Shown one piece after another: positions 1 to 4,677 of a stretch of DNA of 5,205 nt. The DNA is from Victivallales bacterium (GTDB taxonomy: Bacteria; Verrucomicrobiota; Lentisphaeria; Oligosphaerales; Lenti-02), in contig JABGQJ010000569.1 of the NCBI GenBank assembly GCA_018648945.1, forward strand, positions 1 through 5,205, in the 5' to 3' direction. Within the stretch, counting starts at the first letter, position 1. Each line of letters opens with the position of its first letter. Made by a program: the position numbers and the translations under genes. The notes under the pieces are model-generated. The model was not told the DNA's origin and ran no database searches. It saw only the letters and a program-made list of their open reading frames with translations.

Positions 1-627
1 CTCCACGATTTCGACGGCCTTGCAGACCGAGGCGTCGGAGCCCAGCTCGTCTTGGAGGAGCTCGGTCACGATGGGCACGGCGGATTCCTCGATAACGGCA
101 AGATCCCCACCCATGCCCACCATGATCGACACGGCGAAGGCCGCGACCCAGGCCCAGAAGTAATGCCTTCTCTGCTTCAGACGACTGGCGCGCATCCAGA
201 GGTAGGCGGGAACGAGGATGGCCCAGCTGGAACTGGGGGGCTGGTGCCCCGCCGCCTTCAGCCGACGCTCATCCAGCACGCAGCAGACGATGTTGGCGAT
301 CAGGTACAACCCCAGCGCCGCCCCGCCATCGAGCCCGCCGGCAAGCTCGATCACAACACCGACCAGCGGCACAGCCACGGCCAGCCAGACGAACCGGTTG
401 TCCACGTCCCCGCCTGCCAGCGGCGGAGGCGTTCCCTCGGCGGGAGTGAAAAGACTCGCGAGCTCCGTATCCTTCGCCGGACACCAATCGCCTTCGCCCG
501 ACCACACGGAGGTGGACTCCTCGACCTTACCGGCATGGATCAGGTCTTCCAGCTCGGAGCGGGGGATCGGCCCCACGCGCTTGCCGCCGTCGGCGTAGTA
601 CCACTTGGATTGGGTTGCTTCGGTCAT
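1..627 (-). CDS. GYF_2 (DUF4339) domain multi-spanning membrane protein, 3' end cut by window edge
   Basis: This frame is open from an ATG at 627 to the left edge: 209 codons without a stop. AAGGA at 635-639, seven bases upstream, supports the start. Residues 8-57 form a GYF_2/DUF4339 domain: WYYADGGKRVGPI, then a helix SELEDLIHAGKV, then VWSGEGDW. This small module is thought to bind proline-rich peptides and is often fused to membrane segments. A Pro/Gly linker (61-75) follows, then hydrophobic segments at about 79-97, 102-117, 134-147 and 157-173, so three or four membrane spans. After them comes a soluble tail with a cysteine (VCKAVEI, 201-207) that continues outside the window. The GYF domain probably faces the cytoplasm. 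The gene begins 58 bases after the PH-like gene and is probably co-transcribed. The GYF call is by motif recognition and is strong; partner and function are unknown. Confidence 0.88.
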   Translation of the reverse strand, partial: MTEATQSKWYYADGGKRVGPIPRSELEDLIHAGKVEESTSVWSGEGDWCPAKDTELASLFTPAEGTPPPLAGGDVDNRFVWLAVAVPLVGVVIELAGGLDGGAALGLYLIANIVCCVLDERRLKAAGHQPPSSSWAILVPAYLWMRASRLKQRRHYFWAWVAAFAVSIMVGMGGDLAVIEESAVPIVTELLQDELGSDASVCKAVEIVE

Positions 628-685
628 TGCTGTTTCCTTCTCGGGTGGGTTGGTGGATGCATGCCGGCTTCGCTGGGCCGGGTCC

Positions 686-1099
686 CTACTGTGCGCGAAT
701 GGTGCTGTCGCCAGCAGCGATTTCCCTGAGCATGGCGGCAACACGCGCCATGGTCTCAGGACAGACGCGCAGTCCAGTCAGGACGGCGAGACCGTTGAGC
801 TTGAGTGCGCCGTCGAGTTCCACGCTTCGCAGGTCGCTGAGAGCCAGCCGTTGGGCTTGCTCCGGACCGTTCCGGGCATGGATGGCGCCTTCGGTGAGCA
901 GCAAGCCTTCGGTGGCGCTGCCCGTGTCGGTGTTGTCGAGCAGGACCAGCACATCGTCTGGCGCGACGCCGGGATAGGCGGTCAGCGCCGAAGCCAGCCT
1001 GTGCTCGGGGATGTCGGGATGGAAGAACACGCGGTTGTCCGCCGTGGCTTCCGCGTGCCGCGCCACGATGGCGCGAACCGATGGTATCGATGGGGTCAT
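686..1099 (-). CDS. Small protein with probable bacterial PH-like (bPH) domain
   Basis: This is a 137-residue soluble protein with no signal peptide or membrane segment. The frame is open further upstream, but the ATG at 1099 is chosen because AAGGAGG (1105-1111) lies five bases before it; a longer start would overlap the zinc-ribbon gene. The N-terminal half (25-46) is FFHPDIPEHRLASAL and on. The core at about 48-79 reads DDVLVLLDNTDTGSATEG, then LLLTEGAIHAR, followed by a beta-rich stretch and a C-terminal helix (MARVAAMLREIAAG). The sequence 'DdT-GSA-xGxLLTxxGIxxR' is characteristic of bacterial PH-like domains in small proteins that accompany zinc-ribbon, GYF and stress or conflict-type ATPases. 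That assignment is by pattern, not search. It lies between the zinc-ribbon and GYF genes, which fits an adaptor role. It could also be an unrelated beta-sandwich protein. Confidence 0.85.
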   Translation of the reverse strand: MTPSIPSVRAIVARHAEATADNRVFFHPDIPEHRLASALTAYPGVAPDDVLVLLDNTDTGSATEGLLLTEGAIHARNGPEQAQRLALSDLRSVELDGALKLNGLAVLTGLRVCPETMARVAAMLREIAAGDSTIRAQ

Positions 1100-1104
1100 T
1101 CTCG

Positions 1105-1111
1105 CCTCCTT
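1105..1111 (-). promoter_or_regulatory. Ribosome binding site fixing the PH-like gene start
   Basis: Read on the minus strand this is AAGGAGG, five bases before the ATG at 1099. It decides against the upstream in-frame ATG at 1168, which lies inside the zinc-ribbon gene. Confidence 0.85.
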
Positions 1112-1139
1112 GGTTCTCTCTGGTTGGGCGTTCCCGCTG

Positions 1140-1295
1140 TCAGTATTGCAGCAGACCGGCGATGCCACCGCACTTCGAGCATCGCGCGAACGGAGGGGGC
1201 TTGAGTCCTAGCAACCGCCGCCAGAACGGTTGCCGGAACGGATGTCCGCAGTTGCCGCAGTAGTAGTCCGGCGCATCGGGCGGCTTGATGGGCAT
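1140..1295 (-). CDS. 51-residue zinc-ribbon protein
   Basis: This short gene begins 12 bases after the stop of the AAA+ ATPase, with GAGGAGG (1300-1306) four bases ahead of the ATG. The product contains two CxxC knuckles, CGNC (13-16) and CSKC (39-42), separated by a 22-residue basic and aromatic loop (FRQPFWRRLLGLKPP). This is the arrangement of a treble-clef or zinc-ribbon fold coordinating one zinc through C13, C16, C39 and C42. Such ribbons bind nucleic acid or protein partners. There is no membrane segment. Its tight position behind the ATPase suggests translational coupling and a role as accessory subunit. The existence of the gene is well supported by start, SD, spacing and paired cysteines. 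The partner is inferred only from context. Confidence 0.88.
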   Translation of the reverse strand: MPIKPPDAPDYYCGNCGHPFRQPFWRRLLGLKPPPFARCSKCGGIAGLLQY

Positions 1296-1307
1296 GCGTC
1301 CTCCTCT

Positions 1308-2813
1308 TTATGCCGCGACGCGGCGGTCACTGCCCGTTGTGTTCCTGGACGAGGCGCGCCGGGCGCGGTTGCCGGCCCACTGGCGCAAGCGCTTGATCTG
1401 TTCGGCCATGGTGATGCTCAGCGGTACGGTGCCGTCGATGGCACGGACGATGGAGCCGGTGTCCAGCTCCTTGCCAAGGTCGAAGCAGTCGAACATGGCG
1501 TCGGTCACTGCCTGTTGGATCTCGCTGCCCGTGAACCCTTCGCTGAGCTGAACGAACGCATGGATGTCGAACGTGTCGGCATCCCGACCACGCCGGTTGA
1601 TGTGGATGCGCCAGATGGCGTCGCGCTCGTTGTCGTCGGGGAGATCCACGAAGAACAGCTCGTCGAAGCGCCCCTTGCGCAGCAGCTCCGGCGGCAACTG
1701 GCCAATGTCGTTGGCCGTCGCAATGACGAACACAGGGCTCGTCTTCTCCTGCATCCACGAAAGGAAACTGCCGAACACGCGGGCGCTCGTGCCGCCATCG
1801 GTGGCCCCACTGCTGCGGGCCCCGCTCATGCCCTTCTCGATCTCGTCGATCCAGAGGATGCAGGGGGCGATGGCCTCGGCCGTCCGCACCGCGCGGCGCA
1901 GATTGGCCTCGCTCTCGCCCACGATCCCCGCGAACAGCCGCCCCGCATCGAGCCGCAGGATGGGCCGACCAAGGATGGACGACGCTACCTTGGCAGTCAG
2001 GCTCTTGCCCGTGCCGGGGATGCCGAGAATCAGGACGCCCTTGGGGTTGGGCAGGCCGTACGCGCGGGCTTCCTTGCCGAAGGCATTGCGGCGCTTGGTG
2101 AGCCAGCCCTTCAGGTTGTCCAGGCCACCCACATCGTCGGCGGTTTCGGTGGGTTCCACCAGCTCCAGGATGCCATCACGTCCGATGGCCACGGCCTTCT
2201 CCCGCGCGATCATGGTGGGATCAAGAGTCCGTTCCGTCACCAGTGACAACGCCATGATATCCTCGGCCTCGACTGTGGTCAGGCCCCGTGCCGCTTCCGC
2301 AGCGGCTTCGGCCGCCGCCTCATCCACCTCGATGTCGGCAGACTCGGCCAGGCGGGTGGCCATGTCCCGAAGCGTCTCCCGATCGGGGAGGTCCAGATCG
2401 AGCATTGTGAACTCCTTGCGGAGATCCAGCGGTAGCTCGATGGCACAGCCGGTCAGGACGATGACCTTGCCCGTGCGCCGGGCATCCCGGATGCGGTCGC
2501 GAACGGCGCGGACGAGAACAGGATCAGGGGACTGGGCACGGTCGCCTAGGAAGTGCTGGAAGTCCTTCAGGAGCAGGATGGAGCTCTCGGGGAATTCGGT
2601 CACCGCGTTGATAGCATCGAGCGGGTCGGGCATGTCCCGCACACTACCCGCCGCCGGGCACAGCAGGCCATCGGTGACGCTCCACGAGTAGAGCTGGTAG
2701 CAGAGGTTCTCGGCCACGCCCCGGATGGTCTCCTCGGCGCGGGCCTCTTCGGCGGTAACGATGCAGAAGCCGGAGAACCCGGCCCGGATGCGGGCGATAA
2801 GTCGGTCGCGCAT
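1308..2813 (-). CDS. Ycf46-like AAA+ ATPase
   Basis: The product has 501 residues, close to the usual length of Ycf46 proteins. The ATG at 2813 has GGAGGT (2820-2825) six bases upstream. Residues 1-210 form the Ycf46-type N-terminal region, a degenerate AAA-like domain without a P-loop (SSILLLKDFQHFL near 78-89; VIVLTGCAIELPLDL near 117-131). The active AAA+ module follows: Walker A GIPGTGKS (264-271, Lys270), pore-loop region near AGRLFAGIVGESE, Walker B ILWIDE (319-324), sensor 1 IATAND (364-369), arginine-finger region LLRKGRFDE (Arg379, Arg382) and sensor 2 GFTGSEI (426-432). The catalytic residues are intact, so it should hydrolyse ATP, probably as a ring, to remodel a partner. The family occurs in cyanobacteria and algal plastids, where it has been linked to carbon utilisation, and more widely in bacteria. 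The C-terminal 30 residues are basic (RQWAGNRARRASSR). It heads the run zinc ribbon, PH-like, GYF protein. Substrate unknown. Confidence 0.95.
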   Translation of the reverse strand: MRDRLIARIRAGFSGFCIVTAEEARAEETIRGVAENLCYQLYSWSVTDGLLCPAAGSVRDMPDPLDAINAVTEFPESSILLLKDFQHFLGDRAQSPDPVLVRAVRDRIRDARRTGKVIVLTGCAIELPLDLRKEFTMLDLDLPDRETLRDMATRLAESADIEVDEAAAEAAAEAARGLTTVEAEDIMALSLVTERTLDPTMIAREKAVAIGRDGILELVEPTETADDVGGLDNLKGWLTKRRNAFGKEARAYGLPNPKGVLILGIPGTGKSLTAKVASSILGRPILRLDAGRLFAGIVGESEANLRRAVRTAEAIAPCILWIDEIEKGMSGARSSGATDGGTSARVFGSFLSWMQEKTSPVFVIATANDIGQLPPELLRKGRFDELFFVDLPDDNERDAIWRIHINRRGRDADTFDIHAFVQLSEGFTGSEIQQAVTDAMFDCFDLGKELDTGSIVRAIDGTVPLSITMAEQIKRLRQWAGNRARRASSRNTTGSDRRVAA

Positions 2814-3003
2814 GGCGCCACCTCCATTGGTGATTGATGATGGGTGATTTTCAGATTGGGGGAACGGGGAGGGGAGCCCTCAACGGGCTTGGAGTAGCCG
2901 CTGGCCACGACCAAAGGGGGGCCGTGCCCGCGTCACATGTTCCCCGCCACAGTCCACTCTCGGTCGTTGCCCTGTCTGCAGTCCAAGCAGGTGGTGTCCC
3001 AAT

Positions 3004-3028
3004 GAAGCCTGCGGCTGTGCCAGGCTTC
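3004..3028. repeat. Perfect 8-base inverted repeat (stem-loop)
   Basis: GAAGCCTG at 3004-3011 is matched exactly by CAGGCTTC at 3021-3028 around a nine-base loop. No T-run follows it on either strand, so it is not an ordinary intrinsic terminator. It lies about 190 bases upstream of the ATPase start, in line with other hairpins. Confidence 0.7.
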
Positions 3029-3146
3029 GTGCCCCCGGCTGATCGACTGTCGGGGATTCTCCGGTTCTCGCTTGCGGGAACGATCCGCTGTGCTAAAGTC
3101 AGATTGAGTCCGAAGAGCACCAAAGGGACAGGCATCAACACTATTT

Positions 3147-3215
3147 CCAGCCGGGCAGGTTGTTCTCCTTCTCTCTGATCCTCTCTCTTCTCTCCTCCAA
3201 GACCTGCCCGGCTGG
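3147..3215. repeat. Perfect 14-base inverted repeat with a 41-base purine-rich loop
   Basis: CCAGCCGGGCAGGT (3147-3160) is matched base for base by ACCTGCCCGGCTGG (3202-3215). Read on the minus strand, the direction of all genes here, the arms enclose a loop of 41 bases of which 35 are purines, with four GGA triplets and two long GA runs. The structure begins 37 bases after the stop of the 107-residue protein gene. On the minus strand no U-tract follows the second arm (AAATAGTG), so it does not look like a normal terminator for the upstream gene. A TCTTTT run flanks it on the plus strand, where no gene needs terminating. It could stabilise the 3' end of the upstream message, form part of a regulatory RNA, or be an insertion or recombination footprint. 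Confidence 0.85.
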
Positions 3216-3252
3216 TCTTTTCCTTGGCCCCCGTCCAAACACAATTCCCTCC

Positions 3253-3576
3253 CTACACCGCTTCCAGCGGCTGGGCGAACGGGATGATGTGGGGCTCGGG
3301 CGAGAGGATGGCGTTGCGGACGAAGCGCAGGTCGTGGCGGTCCAGCCGGATGTTGGTGGCTTCACAGTCGGTGGCCTGTTCGCAGGCTTCGCGGAACGCT
3401 TCGCAGGTCTCCTCCTCGTCGTCGGGGTCGAAGGCGGGGAGGTGATCGCGGACGAGATCCTCGGGGTCGCACATGGCGGCCCGCGCGTGGCCCGAGAGGA
3501 ACCCGCTGAACAGGAAGTCCTCGAAGGGCATATTGATCTGGCGGCAGTCGGGGCCGAACTGAACGAGTGCGAGCAT
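3253..3576 (-). CDS. 107-residue acidic hypothetical protein with five cysteines
   Basis: I do not recognise this family. The frame extends upstream, but the ATG at 3576 is chosen because AAGGAG (3584-3589) lies seven bases ahead of it and the sequence before it is low-complexity. The protein is soluble, with no signal or membrane segment. It starts MLALVQFGPDCRQI, has an acidic run (DPDDEEE, 50-56) followed by a probable helix, and ends in a hydrophobic Pro-containing tail (PHIIPFAQPLEAV). Cysteines sit at 11, 36, 58, 65 and 71. The last three are close together (C-x6-C-x5-C), but this matches no metal site I know. It stands alone between two untranslated stretches of 209 and 439 bases, so it may be its own transcript or the end of the upstream one. 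Confidence 0.78.
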   Translation of the reverse strand: MLALVQFGPDCRQINMPFEDFLFSGFLSGHARAAMCDPEDLVRDHLPAFDPDDEEETCEAFREACEQATDCEATNIRLDRHDLRFVRNAILSPEPHIIPFAQPLEAV

Positions 3577-3785
3577 GATGAAACTCCTTGGGGGATGGGG
3601 ATGATGAAATACTGAAATGGTGGGTTGGGGACGAAACGGCAGAATGCCTGATGGGGCTGCAATGCAGGTGAAAACTCCTCTGCTACAGGGAGGAACCGGG
3701 GACTGCAAGGGCCGATATGGGCGCACCCGTACAGTCCCCCAGGGGTACGGATTCAAGCTGGATTTGGGCCTCGCGGTGAGGTCAG
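3577..3785. other. Intergenic stretch with overlapping, mutually exclusive inverted repeats
   Basis: No gene is supported in these 209 bases. Two inverted repeats share bases: GGGGACTG (3698-3705) pairs with CAGTCCCC (3732-3739), and CCGTAC (3727-3732) pairs with GTACGG (3745-3750), with extra C/G pairing possible inside the second. Both hairpins cannot form at once, the arrangement expected of an attenuator-like switch. No poly-U tract follows either one, so a transcription terminator is not evident. The segment just before the 107-residue gene (about 3590-3640) is less structured. Confidence 0.5.
3584..3589 (-). promoter_or_regulatory. Ribosome binding site fixing the 107-residue protein start
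   Basis: On the minus strand this reads AAGGAG, seven bases before the ATG at 3576. It argues against the longer in-frame reading that would begin at 3756. Confidence 0.8.
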
Positions 3786-4025
3786 CTATTCCGGCTGGAG
3801 ATGGTCATGTTCCCACTCTTCGCAGACAGTGCGGGAAGGGTTGGTGAATAGGACCTGTTGGCGATCCGGCGAGAGCACCCGCCACTCTTGGCTCTCTTCC
3901 TCGAACTCGATGTGGCTCGCCCGCCGACACGCTAGGGTGCCGATGGCGCGCAGGTCGAGGAGTTCGCCGTAGAGACAGTGCCCGGTGCCCTCCTGATCGA
4001 AGGTAAGAACCATGTGCTGGCTCAT
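3786..4025 (-). CDS. 79-residue hypothetical protein
   Basis: I cannot name the family. The frame reaches back through the DUF2997 gene, but composition there is that of an out-of-frame shadow. The true start is most likely the ATG at 4025, four bases after the DUF2997 stop with GAGGGG directly before it, a layout that suggests translational coupling. An ATG four codons later (4013) is possible. The product is soluble and acidic: TFDQEGTGHCLYGELLDL, then IGTLACRRASHIEFEEE, QEWRVLSPD, then LFTNPSRTVCEEWEHDHL. The RASHIEF, W and PSR-x2-C-x2-WE pattern looks like a compact beta-rich domain with a C-terminal helix, and these positions are likely to be conserved. Cysteines are at 17, 33 and 68. 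It belongs with DUF1257 and DUF2997 by spacing. Confidence 0.8.
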   Translation of the reverse strand: MSQHMVLTFDQEGTGHCLYGELLDLRAIGTLACRRASHIEFEEESQEWRVLSPDRQQVLFTNPSRTVCEEWEHDHLQPE

Positions 4026-4029
4026 CCCC

Positions 4030-4242
4030 TCAACCCCCGGTTGGCCGGTTGCCGTTGCCGAGAGTCTGACGCCGCTGCGCGGTGGCACGCTGCCGATACT
4101 CCGGCTTGTGCTGGCGCGAGGCGGGCTCGCCCAGGGCTTCTTCGAGGAAGCGGGTTGCCTCCTCGCAGTCCGGACCGCTGAACCCCACCGCGTCGATGGC
4201 GATGGAGCCATCAGGGCCGATGTCGATGTCAATGCGTTTCAT
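4030..4242 (-). CDS. DUF2997 family protein
   Basis: This 70-residue protein has GGAGGA (4251-4256) eight bases before its ATG and begins 18 bases after the DUF1257 stop. It matches the DUF2997 pattern: an N-terminal beta hairpin (MKRIDIDIGPDGSIAIDAVGF), then GxxCxxATRFLEEALGE (residues 23-39 region) and the end KPEY (46-49). A charged, probably disordered tail rich in Arg, Gln and Asn follows. DUF2997 proteins are very small, have no known biochemical activity, and are typically found next to DUF1257 genes, as here. The single cysteine after GFSGPD is part of the family pattern. It probably forms a complex with the DUF1257 product; that is inference from constant adjacency. Confidence 0.9.
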   Translation of the reverse strand: MKRIDIDIGPDGSIAIDAVGFSGPDCEEATRFLEEALGEPASRQHKPEYRQRATAQRRQTLGNGNRPTGG

Positions 4243-4260
4243 ACGCTGATTCCTCCGTTG

Positions 4261-4638
4261 CTACACACCGCTCACGGCGAGACGGATGCGTCCGTCGGCC
4301 AGGGCTCGTCGCCGGACCCGCAACCCCCGACGCTTCGCTTCGGCGGTCGCCTTGTGAACTCCGTAGAGCTGGCGCAGCCGCCCGAGACCGGGGCCGAGCT
4401 CCTTCTCGACGTGTCCCTGCCAGAGATCGGTCTCCAGCGCGAACTCGCCGTCTGCGGTCGGGTTGACGGCGATGTCGTACGGCCCTTTAAGCCGAATGAC
4501 GTGGCGCCCGCTACGCGTGTTGCGCCCGAAGCCGCGGGCCTGAGTGTTGTCCAGGACTTCGAGCCCGAGCTCGCCGCAGGCCGCGCGCAACGCCTCAATG
4601 TCGGTGATCTTCGTCTGGATTTGAGTGAAGTGGGACAT
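4261..4638 (-). CDS. DUF1257 (Ycf35-like) protein
   Basis: This is a 125-residue soluble protein, the usual length for the family. AAGGAGG (4645-4651) lies six bases before the ATG. It opens with the family signature MSHFTQIQTKITDIEALRAA, has a basic glycine-rich middle (RGFGRNTRSGRH, 35-46), then GPYDIAVNPTADGEFALETD and a LRQLYGVHKATAEAKRRGLRV segment, corresponding to the 'YD-GL ... QRYA ... A...G' part of DUF1257/Ycf35. The C-terminus is basic and beta-like (RVRRRALADGRIRLAVSG). The family is encoded in cyanobacterial genomes and in some algal plastids as ycf35; its biochemical role is unknown. It sits 39 bases after the ligase gene and 18 bases before DUF2997, so the three are probably one transcript. 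The family assignment is strong. Confidence 0.92.
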   Translation of the reverse strand: MSHFTQIQTKITDIEALRAACGELGLEVLDNTQARGFGRNTRSGRHVIRLKGPYDIAVNPTADGEFALETDLWQGHVEKELGPGLGRLRQLYGVHKATAEAKRRGLRVRRRALADGRIRLAVSGV

Positions 4639-4677
4639 TGCTGTCCTCCTTTCGTTCTTGCTCTGCCGTCGGGACGG

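Larger units (their letters stand above)
2814..3252. other. Gene-free structured leader region between the 107-residue protein gene and the AAA+ ATPase gene
   Basis: I see no credible gene here: reading frames on either strand lack SD sequences and protein-like composition. In minus-strand order the region holds the long inverted repeat 3147-3215, a hairpin at 3064-3081 (GTTC/GAAC and CGC/GCG arms), one at 3033-3055 (CCCCG/CGGGG), a perfect 8-base stem at 3004-3028, and a small one at 2875-2889 (AGCCC/GGGCT). The last stretch before the ATPase SD is less GC-rich and carries repeated ATCA/TGAT units (2829-2850). I found no convincing -35/-10 pair. A 439-base untranslated stretch within an otherwise compact gene run suggests a structured 5' leader, a processed intergenic RNA, or a promoter of a type I do not recognise. 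Confidence 0.6.

Noticed and set aside
52..729. Plus-strand open frame of 225 codons at the left end.
   Set aside because: It is antisense to the GYF_2 membrane protein, whose domain and SD are clear. The plus-strand product is low-complexity and His/Gly/Arg-rich.
605..1204. Plus-strand open frame of 199 codons.
   Set aside because: It covers the PH-like gene in antisense and has no SD and no domain; a shadow frame.
1230..2246. Long plus-strand open frame (338 codons) opposite the ATPase gene.
   Set aside because: It is antisense to an intact AAA+ gene with all catalytic motifs. GC-rich coding DNA commonly leaves the opposite strand open, and the frame has no recognisable protein features.
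2829..2850. Short repeated TGAT/GATG units before the ATPase start as a possible operator or repeat array.
   Set aside because: The units are only a few bases long and irregular; this can arise by chance in a local low-GC patch.
3113..3136. A minus-strand reading frame contains DACPFGAL, resembling the cysteine motif of 4Fe-4S ferredoxins, which are sometimes found near DUF1257 genes.
   Set aside because: The other cysteines of the CxxCxxCxxxCP pattern are missing, there is no SD or sensible start, and the frame runs through the inverted repeat and low-complexity sequence. It is a coincidence.
3030..3140. Sigma-70-type promoter upstream of the ATPase gene (TTGATG or TTTGGT as -35, TTTAGC as -10).
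   Set aside because: Spacing or matches are poor in every combination tried, so no promoter is claimed.
3147..3215. The 14-base inverted repeat as an intrinsic terminator for the 107-residue protein gene.
   Set aside because: The loop is far too long (41 bases) and no U-tract follows in the gene direction. The T-rich flank is on the plus strand, where there is no gene to terminate.
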